This document shows positions 55,717-64,000 of a DNA stretch of 64,000 bases, one piece after another. Made by a program: the position numbers and the translations under genes. The DNA is taken from NCBI GenBank assembly GCA_017940465.1, contig JAGAYN010000016.1, forward strand, positions 22,595-86,594. Reading direction: 5' to 3'. This DNA comes from Bacteroidales bacterium (GTDB taxonomy: Bacteria > Bacteroidota > Bacteroidia > Bacteroidales > P3). A model generated the notes under the pieces. That model had not been told where the DNA came from. It did not search any database and saw only the letters and a list, made by a program, of their open reading frames with translations. Within the stretch, counting starts at the first letter, position 1. Each line of letters begins with the position of its first letter.

Positions 55717-55737
55717 TCAGAATACTCCGAATAATCC
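55697..55737 (+). repeat. 18-bp AT-rich repeat (AATCAGAATACTCCGAAT x2)
   Basis: Two exact units at 55697 and 55715 plus a partial third. The first unit encodes the end and stop of hydF. Related words occur inside cinA (56932-56981) and mod (63262-63300). Confidence 0.85.
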
Positions 55738-55744
55738 AAACAAA

Positions 55745-56266
55745 ATGATCGACCCCAACCCCCGCCCCAACCTCAGCCTCATCGTAGCCATGGCCGAAAA
55801 CCGCGCCATCGGCAAGGACAACGACCTGTTGTGGCACCTCAGCGGCGACCTGCGGCGCTTCAAGCAACTCACCACCGGCCACCCCGTCGTCATGGGCCGC
55901 CGCACCTGGGAGAGCCTCCCCAAACGCCCCCTGCCCGGCCGCCAGAACATCGTCATGACCCAGAACCCCGGCTTCGCCGCCGAGGGCGCCACCGTGGTCC
56001 ACAGCATCAACGGCCTCTTCCACACCCTCAAAGACTGCGACGACGAAGCCTTCGTCATGGGCGGCGCCGCCATCTACAAGGCACTCCTCCCCTTCTGCAA
56101 CCGCCTCTACGTCACCGAAGTCTACCGCGACTACGACGCCGACGTCTACTTCCCCGCCATCGACCGCTCCGAGTTCACCCTCGTCCGCCAAAGCGTCCGC
56201 CTCCACGACGACGCCTCCGCCCTCGACTACGCCTACCTCGAATACGACCGCAAATATGGACGTTAG
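55745..56266 (+). CDS. folA: Dihydrofolate reductase
   Basis: 173 residues. Motifs LIVAMAENRAIGKDNDLLWHLSGDLRRFK, VVMGRRTWESL, NIVMTQN and FVMGGAAIYK. Regenerates tetrahydrofolate. Starts 28 bases after hydF and overlaps cinA by 11 bases. Confidence 0.95.
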   Translation: MIDPNPRPNLSLIVAMAENRAIGKDNDLLWHLSGDLRRFKQLTTGHPVVMGRRTWESLPKRPLPGRQNIVMTQNPGFAAEGATVVHSINGLFHTLKDCDDEAFVMGGAAIYKALLPFCNRLYVTEVYRDYDADVYFPAIDRSEFTLVRQSVRLHDDASALDYAYLEYDRKYGR

Positions 56267-57530
56267 CATCATCAACATCGGCGACGAGCTGCTCCTGGGG
56301 CAGGTGGTGAACAGCAACGCTGCCACCATGGGGCGGATGCTGACCGAGGGCGGCTTCGAGGTGGAGAGTGTCCTCACCGTGGGCGACAGCCGCGAGGCCA
56401 TCCGCCAAGCCATAGATCAGGCCCTGCGGCAGAGCCGCATCGTGCTGGTCACCGGCGGCCTCGGCCCCACCAAGGACGACATCACCAAGCAGGTGCTCTG
56501 CGAATGCTTCAACTCCCGACTGGTGGAGAGCAAGGTGGCATTGGAGAACGTGCGCCGCATCTTCACCGCCCGAGGCTTCGAACTGACGCCCGTGAACCGC
56601 GCCCAAGCCCTCGTTCCAGAGTGCTGCGAGGTGCTCAACAACGACCTCGGCACCGCACCCTGCATGTGGTTCCACACCCCACGCTCCGTTTTGGCCTCCC
56701 TCCCCGGCGTGCCCTTCGAGATGGAATGGCTCATGCAGAACCGCGTCATCCCCAAACTGCAAGAGACCTTCCAGACGGGAACCATCCTCAACAAGAACAT
56801 CCTCACGCAAGGCATCGGCGAGAGTTTCCTCTCCGACCTCATCGAGCCCTGGGAGCTGGCCTTGCCGGAGAACATACGCCTGGCCTACCTGCCCACGGCA
56901 GGCATGCTGAAGCTGCGCCTGACGGGAAGAGTTCAGAATATTCAGAGTAATCGGATTACTCTGAAAAATCAGATTTCAGAGGCTGTCGAAGGCCTCTACA
57001 AGCTCGCCGGCCAATACATCATCGGCGAAGACTGCGAGACCCTCGCCGAACTGGCGCACAGCACCCTGCTGGCACACAGCCTCACCCTCGCCACCGCCGA
57101 GAGCTGCACCGGCGGCGCCATCGCCAGCGCACTGACGGCCCAGGCAGGTGCCTCGGCATACTTCCGTGGCGGCATCGTGGCCTACAGCAACGAAGTGAAG
57201 GAGAGCGCCCTCGGCGTACAGCACAGCACCCTCGCCGCCCACGGCGCCGTGAGCGAAGAGACCGTCCGAGAGATGGCCGAAGGCGCGCGCCGACGCCTCG
57301 GCGCCGACTACGCCATCGCCACCACCGGCATCGCAGGCCCCGACGGCGGCACCCAGGAGAAACCCGTAGGCACGGTGTGGATTGCCGTCAGCAGCCCCTC
57401 CGGCACCCACGCCCAGCTGCTCCAGTTCCCCGGCCGCCGTCGCCAGCAGAACATCGAACGCACAGTGAACCAAGCCCTCGCCATGCTGATAAAAGACATC
57501 ACAAAACCCTCTATAACCAACAAACCATAA
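56256..57530 (+). CDS. cinA: CinA family protein (nicotinamide-nucleotide amidohydrolase)
   Basis: 424 residues. N-terminal molybdopterin-binding-like domain (IINIGDELLLGQVVNSNAATMGRML ... VTGGLGPTKDDITKQ) and C-terminal deamidase domain (TAESCTGGAIASALT ... GIAGPDGGTQEKPVGTVWIAV). Recycles NMN or acts in pyridine nucleotide repair. Between the two domains a short AT-rich repeat (56932-56981) encodes VQNIQSNRITLKNQISEA in frame. Confidence 0.93.
   Translation: MDVSIINIGDELLLGQVVNSNAATMGRMLTEGGFEVESVLTVGDSREAIRQAIDQALRQSRIVLVTGGLGPTKDDITKQVLCECFNSRLVESKVALENVRRIFTARGFELTPVNRAQALVPECCEVLNNDLGTAPCMWFHTPRSVLASLPGVPFEMEWLMQNRVIPKLQETFQTGTILNKNILTQGIGESFLSDLIEPWELALPENIRLAYLPTAGMLKLRLTGRVQNIQSNRITLKNQISEAVEGLYKLAGQYIIGEDCETLAELAHSTLLAHSLTLATAESCTGGAIASALTAQAGASAYFRGGIVAYSNEVKESALGVQHSTLAAHGAVSEETVREMAEGARRRLGADYAIATTGIAGPDGGTQEKPVGTVWIAVSSPSGTHAQLLQFPGRRRQQNIERTVNQALAMLIKDITKPSITNKP
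56932..56981 (+). repeat. AT-rich repeat with perfect palindrome inside cinA
   Basis: Contains the 21-bp palindrome CAGAGTAATC-G-GATTACTCTG (56944-56964), flanked by TTCAGAATATT and ATCAGATTTCAGAG. Words match the hydF-end repeat. It stands out against the GC-rich gene and keeps the frame. Confidence 0.75.
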
Positions 57531-57543
57531 CCCCTGACCCATC

Positions 57544-57921
57544 ATGCCCAAAGGACTGATCTCCATCCTGCTGCTCGTGGTGAGCAACGTATTCATGACC
57601 CTGGCCTGGTACGGCAACCTCAAGCTGGAGCAGATGAACATCAGCAAGGACTGGCCGCTGATAGCCATCATCCTGCTCTCGTGGGGCGTGGCACTGCTGG
57701 AATACCTCGTCATGATACCGGCCAACCGCATCGGTAGCCAGATCACCGGCGGCCCCTTCACGCTGATGCAACTGAAAATCATACAGGAATGCCTCTCGCT
57801 GACCGTCTTCACCGTCATGGTGGCCACCCTGTTCAAGGGCGAGCCCATCCGCTGGAACCACTTCGTCAGCTTCGGCCTCATCGTGCTGGCTGTCTTCTTC
57901 GCCTTCCTGAAGACGAAATAA
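57544..57921 (+). CDS. DUF486 / DMT-superfamily small membrane protein
   Basis: 125 residues, four hydrophobic helices. The block FMTLAWYGNLK, WGVALLEYLVMIPANRIG and GGPFTLMQLKIIQE is the conserved DUF486 core. Distantly related to small multidrug-resistance exporters; substrate unknown. Thirteen bases after cinA. Confidence 0.9.
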   Translation: MPKGLISILLLVVSNVFMTLAWYGNLKLEQMNISKDWPLIAIILLSWGVALLEYLVMIPANRIGSQITGGPFTLMQLKIIQECLSLTVFTVMVATLFKGEPIRWNHFVSFGLIVLAVFFAFLKTK

Positions 57922-57925
57922 CACC

Positions 57926-58562
57926 ATGAAACGGATATACATACTGCTGCTGCCACTGCTGCTGGCCGCCTGCACGCAGAGGCCCGACACGGTGGAGCTG
58001 ACCGACTGGCAGTTCCTGCACAACGGCCGGAGATACCCTGCCACAGTGCCGGGGTTCATCCACACCGACCTCCTCGCCCACGGCCTCATCCCCGACCCCT
58101 ACCTCGCCACCAACGAGGACAGCGTGCAGTGGGTGGGCGACAGCACGTGGACCTACCGCATAGCCATTGCCCGCGAGGACCACCCCAAGGGCGACAGCCT
58201 GTGGCCCCTCTTCGAGGGGCTGGCAAAGCGTCTACCGCTGGACACCCGGGCAGCGCGCCCGCCTGGAGAAAGCCATAGACACTATCTTCGGCCACACTAG
58301 TCCGACTGGCAACACTAGTTCAACCAGCATCCTGGCGCAGGCCGTCCGCGACTGCGACCTCTACCTCGACACCGAGCCCCACATCAACGGCCACTTCACC
58401 CGCAACTTCCTCGACCTCCGCGCCGGACAGAAACTGCGCACCGTCCTCATCCCCGCCGATCCCAGGGCCGACTTGCGCAACATCCAAGTGAAAGTACGCA
58501 CACTCAACGACCTATACACCCGCCCCTCCACCCCGACCCATCCACCAACTCCAAACCCATAA
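57926..58562 (+). pseudogene. Beta-mannosidase (GH2) remnant with internal deletion and frame change
   Basis: The first frame gives a lipoprotein signal (LLLPLLLAAC) and the GH2 mannosidase start VELTDWQFLHNGRRYPATVPGFIHTDLLAHGLIPDP...EDSVQWVGDSTWTYRI, then loses family similarity near 58170. From about 58230 another frame gives WTPGQRARLEKAIDTIFG and VRDCDLYLDTEPHINGHFTRNFLDL, parts from elsewhere in a protein normally of about 850 residues. Around 58298-58330 a repeat-like CACTAGTCCGACTGG / CACTAGTTCAACCAG marks a junction. The gene cannot make an active enzyme. Confidence 0.82.
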
Positions 58563-58588
58563 CCCCACCCTCAACTCCACATTCCACT

Positions 58589-58613
58589 CCCCCTCTCTTG
58601 AAAGGAGAGGGGG
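58589..58613 (+). terminator. GC-rich hairpin after the beta-mannosidase remnant
   Basis: A 9-bp stem CCCCCTCTC / GAGAGGGGG with a 7-nt loop. There is no T tract on either side, so a terminator role is only possible. Confidence 0.4.
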
Positions 58614-58642
58614 CTGGGGGGTAAGGCCCTCCGCACTCCCTA

Positions 58643-58694
58643 GGTATCCTCCAAGTATCCCCTAGGTATTTACTTCGACTGTGAACCGATATGA
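58643..58694 (+). repeat. Dispersed 11-bp array element, copy E
   Basis: GGTATCCTCCA, AGTATCCCCTA, GGTATTTACTT, then TTCGACTGTGAACCGATATGA. It lies between the beta-mannosidase remnant and the end of res. Confidence 0.88.
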
Positions 58695-58734
58695 GCCACT
58701 TCACGCGGTCCATAACGGCTCCAATGGCAACCGG

Positions 58735-61542
58735 CTACTCAAACGCCAGCTTCCCCTGCACCGTGGCCATGCCGACGCGGCAGCGGTCCACCAGGTCTCC
58801 GAAGGTGGCTCCGGCGTGGGTGAGGCCGTAGAAGTCATCCTCGCCCAGCAGCACATACTCCCACCGCGTGGACTGCACCCCGCTCACCTTCTGGCACCAT
58901 TCGGCAGCGGCACGACGCTTCTGCTGCACGTTGCGGTCGTGCACCTTGTCGCGCCCCTTGGTCTCCACCATGTAGATACCCTCGGCGGTCTGCACCAGAA
59001 AGTCGGGGTGGTAGGTGGCCATCAGGCCGTCGGTGCGCATGTATGCGATGCTGGCGAAGCGATGGCGTGTTTCGCTGATTTTGATCCACCGCTCCACACC
59101 GCCGTCGGCATCGATGAACTCCATAAAGGCACGCTCAAGCCCGCCGCCGTGGCTGGGGAAGGCTGTGCGCGTGTAGATGGTCTTCCGCAGCTCCAGCGAG
59201 TACTGCTCGCGCATCGGCAGCCGCTCCACCGACGAGAAACGCGTCTCCACCACCTCCGCCTCGGTGGTCTGTATCTGCTGTTGCAGGCGATAGAGTTCCT
59301 GAGCCATGACCTTCACGATGTGCTGTGTTACCACGCCGTTCTGCGCCAGCAGTATCTTCCAGTCGTTGCCGTGGAAGGGGTCGAAAGGCTGGCCGAACAG
59401 GCGTGTCCTGATGTATCGGTCCAGCGCCTGCATCAGCATGGCCTCTCCCACTTGCATCAGTGGCATGTCGGATTGTATATGGGTAACCGTGCGGAGCAGC
59501 TTCTGAAGGTACTCGCGATAGCTGTCGGCGGTGAAGAGGTCGGCCTTGACGGTGAACTTGCCGAAGGTGGTCTTCATCGCCACGGCCTGGCTGACAAAAG
59601 TCTCGCCGTCGGTGGCCAGGTAGCGGCGCAGCTGGTCGAGCGTGTAGGCCGTGAAAGGCTCCATCCGCTCCACGTCGGGGGTGGGCAGCTGCAACAGCTC
59701 CTCGCTGTCGTGCAGCAGGTTGACCCACGCCATATCGTATCGTCCGTAGTCCTCCTTGAGGGTGGCCGTCAGCATGTCGCCTATGGCGTTGGCCGTGCCC
59801 TCGCCGGTGTCGACAACAGCCAGGCCACCGTTGATCAGGTCGTCGTAGAACTGGCGGAAACGTGGATGCTCCACGATGAAGAGGATGTCCATGTAGTTCA
59901 TCGGCTCGCGCTTCTCCACCAGCAGACGGTGTCGGTTCTCCAGCTTGGACTCGGCATACTCGGGTTCGCGCCACATCAAGCGCGGTCCGCGTCCCACCAC
60001 CTGCTCCAGCAGTATGCTGCTCTCGCTGCTGCGCAGGGGGACGATGACGCAGATGTTGTTCACGTCGAAGCCCTCGCGCAGCATCATCACGCTGACCACC
60101 ACGCGCGGTGTCGGGTGGCTGTCCATGCCGCTCAACCGCTCGCTCACCTGCCGCCACTCAGCCTCGCCCACACGTCCTTTGGCGTCGCTGTCCACGCGCA
60201 GCACCTCCTCGGGTGCCAGCCCCTGGGTGAGCAGGTAGGCCTCCACCAGCGGCGTCACCTTCGTATCCTCGCAGACCACCATCATCTTGGCGTAGCGCTG
60301 GTCGCCGAAGTCGGCTTGCAGGCGGTTCAGACGCTCCAACCCGGCGCGGAGCATCAGTTTCTGCCCCTCGCTGAGGGCTATCACCGTGCGTCCCTCGCGC
60401 ACAGCGCTGTAGTCGAGGTCTTCCAGGTCGGTCAGCGCCTGCCGCTGGTCGAGCGAGAGGGTTTTCACCAGCCCCCGCTGCATGGCCTCCTTCAGGTCGA
60501 AGTCCACCACGATGTGGGGGAAGAATATCTTGCGTTGCTTCCTGCCACCGCCACGCTGCTCATAGGGTGTGGCGCTGAAATCCACCTGCATCCTGAACTG
60601 CTTGCCCTCAAGCATATAGTCCACCGCCTGTTGCCACTGCACGTCGTCCTCGTCCGCGCCGTTCTCATGCACATGATGCGCCTCGTCGTTGATGACCATC
60701 AGGTCCGGCAGGTCGTGCAGGTATTCCGCCTCGGTGCCGCGCAGGTAGCGACGGTCGAGCATATCGAGGGCGTTGCCCGTGCTGGTGCCCGGGCGCAGGG
60801 GCAGCAGCCGGTCGACGAGGCCTTTCTCCTCATCGGCCACGTCGCGTTGCAGGAACAGGTGCCAGTTGGTGATGGCAATCAAGCCCTCGCCCGTCACCTT
60901 GCGGCCTATGTCCTCTTTGCTGACGGTGTTGGTGTGCACGAAGTTGAATACCTCCTCGCGATACTGCGGCGGCAGGAAGAGGTCGGCGTAGCGGTACAGG
61001 TCGCTCGTCTCGGCACGCCGTTGCCCGCCCGACATCTTGCCGAGGTAGGCGTCCAGCAATCGGTCGTAGACGATGATGCCCGGAGCGATGAGCAGGAAGC
61101 GCTGTGTGTAGCGGCCGGCAATGCCCGAGTGCCGCGCGCCCAGTATCTGCCACAGCAGCAGTGCGTGCATCACCCACGTCTTGCCGGTGCCGGTGGCCAT
61201 CTTGATGGCATACTTAGGCAGGCTGTACTTCTCCTGGGCCAGGACGGACATGTCCACCATCCCCATCTCGTCGCTTAGGATGGCAGCGTATGTGTCCTCC
61301 ACATGGCTGATGCCCACCACCTCGTGCAGGTATATGGTGTTCAGTATGGCTTGCCGCTGCCCGTCGTGGAAGTTGATGGAGCGTTCCTCGGTGAACGGCT
61401 CGCAGAACCAGTACTGCAGTAGTTCCCGGGTCACAGGCGTTACCTGTTCCAGCATCTCGCCGCTCTCCCAGGCCTCGTTCACCCGCTCACTCAGCCGCTG
61501 AGCCAGCAGCAGCGATATATTGTCTTGATTGTATTGTTGCAT
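58735..61542 (-). CDS. res: Type III restriction enzyme subunit Res
   Basis: 935 residues. SF2 helicase with Walker A MATGTGKTW (115-123), DEAH-type VINDEAHHVH (about 285) and motif VI QVVGRGPRL, plus a C-terminal PD-(D/E)XK nuclease (HPDFLV ... YMVETKGRDK, about 844-865). Cuts DNA when two unmodified sites face each other, only together with Mod. Starts 18 bases after the mod stop; both appear intact. Confidence 0.93.
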   Translation of the reverse strand: MQQYNQDNISLLLAQRLSERVNEAWESGEMLEQVTPVTRELLQYWFCEPFTEERSINFHDGQRQAILNTIYLHEVVGISHVEDTYAAILSDEMGMVDMSVLAQEKYSLPKYAIKMATGTGKTWVMHALLLWQILGARHSGIAGRYTQRFLLIAPGIIVYDRLLDAYLGKMSGGQRRAETSDLYRYADLFLPPQYREEVFNFVHTNTVSKEDIGRKVTGEGLIAITNWHLFLQRDVADEEKGLVDRLLPLRPGTSTGNALDMLDRRYLRGTEAEYLHDLPDLMVINDEAHHVHENGADEDDVQWQQAVDYMLEGKQFRMQVDFSATPYEQRGGGRKQRKIFFPHIVVDFDLKEAMQRGLVKTLSLDQRQALTDLEDLDYSAVREGRTVIALSEGQKLMLRAGLERLNRLQADFGDQRYAKMMVVCEDTKVTPLVEAYLLTQGLAPEEVLRVDSDAKGRVGEAEWRQVSERLSGMDSHPTPRVVVSVMMLREGFDVNNICVIVPLRSSESSILLEQVVGRGPRLMWREPEYAESKLENRHRLLVEKREPMNYMDILFIVEHPRFRQFYDDLINGGLAVVDTGEGTANAIGDMLTATLKEDYGRYDMAWVNLLHDSEELLQLPTPDVERMEPFTAYTLDQLRRYLATDGETFVSQAVAMKTTFGKFTVKADLFTADSYREYLQKLLRTVTHIQSDMPLMQVGEAMLMQALDRYIRTRLFGQPFDPFHGNDWKILLAQNGVVTQHIVKVMAQELYRLQQQIQTTEAEVVETRFSSVERLPMREQYSLELRKTIYTRTAFPSHGGGLERAFMEFIDADGGVERWIKISETRHRFASIAYMRTDGLMATYHPDFLVQTAEGIYMVETKGRDKVHDRNVQQKRRAAAEWCQKVSGVQSTRWEYVLLGEDDFYGLTHAGATFGDLVDRCRVGMATVQGKLAFE

Positions 61543-61560
61543 TTTTCAATTCTCCCTTTT

Positions 61561-63459
61561 CTATATTCTTTCCACCACTACGCTCTCGAAGCCGAACACG
61601 TCCACCGCTTTCACGCAGACGGCGCGGCTCTCCTTGTGCGGCACGGTGAGGTCGGCGCGGTAGACGCAGTGCAGCGGGTCGTGGTCCTGGGCGGTGTTCT
61701 CGCGGTAGTCCTGCCAGGTGGAGCGGAAGGTTACGCCGTCGTAGTCGGGGTCGATGCTCCAGTACTCGATCATCGCCAGCGGGTCTTCGTTCATCACCTT
61801 GCGCACCGCCTCGCGGTCTTTCTCGTCCAGCGGGATGCTCTCCGGCGAGAGCTGCACATAGTCGCGCAGGCGGATGGTCAGCGTGTCGCCGTCGGCCGTG
61901 GTCTTCTTCTCTATCGGGAAGAGCGAGAGGTACTGCAGGCCGCTGAAGCGCACCTTGCCGTAGAGGTTCTTCGGCTCCTGCTTCTTCAGCTTGTCCAGCA
62001 GGTCGGGCGGGATGACCAACACCTCTACCGTCTGCTTGTACTCCTCGATGGCGGTGCTGATGTCGAAGCTGAAGTTCCACGCCAGCACAATGCACTTCCG
62101 CCAGCCTCCGCCCAGCAGGCTCTGCGTGGCCTCGCTGGCGCGGCGCAGGGTGGCGCGGCCGGTCAGCTTGTTGGGGCTGTCCACGTAGACCAGCGTGCGC
62201 TCATCCTTGATGAAGCCGTAGTTGCGGTCGCTGACCTGGTCGGGCGTAAATGGCAAGGCGCCATAGAGCTGCATTACCACCTGACTCAAGTCGCCGATGT
62301 TGCGGAAGAGGCGCGTGCCGTGCATCATCTCCTTCTGGTAGTCGCCGATGGCCTGGTAGAGGAATAGCGTCACCTCCTGGTCGATCATCCGTTTGCGCAT
62401 CACCAGCGTGGCGGGCTTGCCGATGTCGGAGGTAATCCAGCGGCGCCCCAGCCGTTCCGCCACCGCCGCCGTAGTGCCACTGCCTCCGAAGAAGTCGCAC
62501 ACCAGGTCGCCCTCGTTGCTGCTGGCTTTGATGATGCGCTCCAACAACGCCTCAGGCTTCTGGGTGGCATAGCCGGCATATTCTTTGCTCATATTGAAGA
62601 CTTGAGAAATGTCCCATACATCCCTTGCACGTAATGTTGATCTGAAAACACCTGTTTTGATTCCGTCTTTATTAAGTATTTCTTCAATAATGGCACCCCC
62701 ATCACTTGCCATTGACGGTTTGAATGGATAGATTCTTGTTTCCGTTTGCTGATTAAAGGTAAAGGTGTCCTTCGTTTTAGAGTACATCAGCAGAATATCG
62801 TGTTTTCTATTCCAATGGGAATTCACACGCATACCTGTGTGGTAGTGCCAAACAATTTCATTGACAAAATTCTCTTTCCCGAACACTTCATCCATCAATA
62901 CTTTGACGTAGTGACCAACGTGCCAGTCGATATGGACGTAGATGCTGCCGTGGTCGGAGAGGAGTTCTCGCATCAGCACGAGGCGGGGATAGAGCATGCG
63001 CAGGTAGCTGGCGGTGCCGTCCTTCCAGGTGTCGGCGTAGGCGAACTGCTCGATGGTGGTGGGCTTCTGCGAGATGTCGCCACATGGGAGGGTGAGCTTG
63101 GTGCGGTAGTCGGCCTTGCTGTCGAAGGGCGGGTCGATATAGATGAGGTCCACCTTGCCGCGCAGCGAGGGCAGACCCGTCTGCGGGTCGCCAGCCAGCA
63201 GCGCCTGCATGGCCAGCAGGTTGTCTCCATAGATGAGGCGGTTGAGGTCTTTCAGAGGGGTCGGATTATTCGGATTATTCAGAATACTCTGATTATCCTG
63301 AAACCGTATGCTGCTGCTGGCTTTGGCAGGCAGCACCACCTCGTTGGTCTGGAGGGTGATGCGGTTGTTGGAGGAGAGGCGGTCGAGGATAGCCGCCGCC
63401 TCGCGGTTGCCGTCGCTCACAATGCGCGGCAACTCGCCGATAAGGGATTTTTGTGGCAT
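61561..63459 (-). CDS. mod: Type III DNA methyltransferase subunit Mod
   Basis: 632 residues from the ATG at 63459. Beta-class N6-adenine methyltransferase order: motif [11 protein letters not shown] (about 107-115) before motif [13 protein letters not shown] (about 320-331), with the target-recognition region between. That central region (62585-62910, about residues 183-291) is clearly AT-richer than the rest, as if swapped in. An AT-rich repeat encoding SILNNPNNP lies at 63262-63300. A 21-codon upstream extension to 63522 is possible but has no family support. Confidence 0.92.
   Translation of the reverse strand: MPQKSLIGELPRIVSDGNREAAAILDRLSSNNRITLQTNEVVLPAKASSSIRFQDNQSILNNPNNPTPLKDLNRLIYGDNLLAMQALLAGDPQTGLPSLRGKVDLIYIDPPFDSKADYRTKLTLPCGDISQKPTTIEQFAYADTWKDGTASYLRMLYPRLVLMRELLSDHGSIYVHIDWHVGHYVKVLMDEVFGKENFVNEIVWHYHTGMRVNSHWNRKHDILLMYSKTKDTFTFNQQTETRIYPFKPSMASDGGAIIEEILNKDGIKTGVFRSTLRARDVWDISQVFNMSKEYAGYATQKPEALLERIIKASSNEGDLVCDFFGGSGTTAAVAERLGRRWITSDIGKPATLVMRKRMIDQEVTLFLYQAIGDYQKEMMHGTRLFRNIGDLSQVVMQLYGALPFTPDQVSDRNYGFIKDERTLVYVDSPNKLTGRATLRRASEATQSLLGGGWRKCIVLAWNFSFDISTAIEEYKQTVEVLVIPPDLLDKLKKQEPKNLYGKVRFSGLQYLSLFPIEKKTTADGDTLTIRLRDYVQLSPESIPLDEKDREAVRKVMNEDPLAMIEYWSIDPDYDGVTFRSTWQDYRENTAQDHDPLHCVYRADLTVPHKESRAVCVKAVDVFGFESVVVERI
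63262..63300 (-). repeat. AT-rich repeat inside mod
   Basis: Two CGGATTATT words, then CAGAATACTCTGATTATC. Same vocabulary as the hydF-end and cinA repeats; encodes part of the N-terminal linker of Mod in frame. Confidence 0.7.
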
Positions 63460-63550
63460 AGTCGGTTGCTGTTTGGTTGGCAGCGGTTTGCTCCCCGTCC
63501 CTTCCACTATCCACGACCGCATACAAAAAGGAGGCGAACTTATCTCGTCT

Positions 63551-63670
63551 CCAGGCTGCGGTCGTAGGAATTACCGATAGAAGGGAAAGTCAAAAAGCTC
63601 GCCTCACTGCGAACCTTTGCTTTTTGTTGTCCTTCTATCGCCAGTTGAAATTTCCTACGTTCCAGCCTGG
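63551..63670. other. 120-bp long inverted repeat (hairpin) in the mod leader
   Basis: Arms share CCAGGCTG, CGTAGGAA, CGATAGAAGG and CAAAAAGC in mirrored order, about 34 pairs with small gaps, around a loop of about 20 bases. It lies between the mod promoter (63801) and the mod start (63459), so the mod transcript would fold it. It could be a leader structure, a mini-transposon or a transcription block. Confidence 0.75.
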
Positions 63671-63800
63671 TCGGAACAAACAGCAAACGCTATGTATTAA
63701 TTATATTTTCATATATATCCTGCCGCCTCCTGCGGACATTGTGCCCGCCCGCGGGCCCGTCGCTCTCGAGAGGGGCCTCGGCGGTTCGGAAAACGACGGT

Positions 63801-63809
63801 GCAAATTTA
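63801..63809 (-). promoter_or_regulatory. -7 promoter box (TAAATTTGC) for mod-res
   Basis: Minus-strand TAnnTTTGC match, giving a leader of about 335 bases that includes the long hairpin. Confidence 0.6.
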
Positions 63810-63814
63810 CATAA

Positions 63815-63960
63815 AAATTTTTGATTTACACACAGACGCATAAAAATATTTTGCTACGCCGTCAGAATCAGGCAAAAGAAAAGCCGCCTGATTCGCGTTT
63901 TATATGCAAACGGGCTTGGTGTCCCAGTGATTTATTGCCTAATTTTAAACGCAATACGCG
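63815..63960 (+). ncRNA. Candidate IS110 bridge RNA / left-end noncoding region
   Basis: AT-rich noncoding stretch just upstream of the IS110 recombinase. It contains a hairpin GAATCAGGC (63865-63873) / GCCTGATTC (63886-63894) with a 12-nt loop, and TTTAAACGCAATACGCG before the start. In the IS110 group a bridge RNA is encoded in this position. The exact ends are not visible. Confidence 0.35.
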
Positions 63961-64000
63961 ATGAAGACATGCGGCTTAGACGTGCACAAAGATACGATAT
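63961..64000 (+). CDS. IS110-family transposase/recombinase, first 13 codons
   Basis: MKTCGLDVHKDTI, cut by the window edge. GLDVHKDT is the conserved opening of IS110-type DEDD recombinases, holding the first catalytic Asp. Too short to tell the IS110 from the IS1111 subgroup. Confidence 0.8.
   Translation, partial: MKTCGLDVHKDTI

Noticed and set aside
58589-58613. Hairpin considered as a firm terminator
   Set aside because: Strong stem but no T tract in either direction, so it is listed only with low confidence.
58681-61278. Plus-strand frame of 865 codons opposite res
   Set aside because: His/Val/Leu-rich shadow of a gene with intact helicase and nuclease motifs.

Overview
The window looks like one contig piece from an anaerobic, GC-rich member of the Bacteroidales (Bacteroidota), probably a gut or rumen lineage. 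Four things support this. At least thirteen promoters carry the Bacteroidota -7 box TAnnTTTGC. The porU-porV-ispF block of the type IX secretion system (T9SS) is present. There are typical Bacteroidales families (DUF1599, DUF4625, DUF6266, DUF4369-thioredoxin, InlB-type repeats with a FISUMP domain). HydF, an [FeFe]-hydrogenase maturase, implies anaerobic life. I see no tRNA, rRNA or CRISPR array.

Layout. 1-4.2 kb: the end of a DUF1599 gene, then a dense nest of REP-like hairpins around a Y1 (HUH) REP-associated transposase and an AAA_14/DUF4143 ATPase. 4.2-11.9 kb: one giant secreted multidomain adhesin-like protein. 12.3-17 kb: folP-cdaA and an M16 zinc protease. 17.3-20.3 kb: a likely metal-uptake locus (Cys/His-rich membrane protein, TonB receptor, His-rich DUF4625 lipoprotein). 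20.4-22.8 kb: a toxin-antitoxin pair, a second REP family and a MATE exporter. 23-29.8 kb: porU, porV, ispF, clpS, nfeD, floA. 30-36.9 kb (minus strand): pepD, then a run with an exported protein, panB, a flippase, a lipoprotein, a PflX-like radical SAM protein and a small unknown. 37-45.6 kb: DUF6266, then a minus-strand operon guaB - two parvulin chaperones - moxR - two SGNH-like proteins. 46-50.3 kb: a frameshifted exported gene, a mosaic T9SS cargo, a TlpA-like lipoprotein and an outer-membrane protein. 50.3-57.9 kb: ribF, nitrilase, mutS2, hydF, folA, cinA, DUF486. 57.9-58.6 kb: a wrecked beta-mannosidase. 58.7-63.5 kb: a type III restriction-modification operon (mod, res). 63.96 kb to the edge: the start of an IS110-family recombinase.

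The most unusual content is between the genes. (1) A dispersed element occurs five times in 64 kb: tandem 11-bp GGTATC units ending in a near-invariant core containing TTCGACTGWGAACCG. (2) Tandem arrays of unrelated sequence but the same 11-bp unit sit in two other gaps. (3) The AAA_14 gene is preceded by three palindromes spaced 33-34 bp apart, and what looks like a deletion scar of a second copy of the same cassette lies 2 kb away. (4) A short AT-rich repeat has entered hydF, cinA and mod in frame. (5) A 128-bp inverted-repeat mini-element appears to supply the start codon and signal peptide of an outer-membrane protein.

All assignments come from reading the sequence and recognising families; no search was run.
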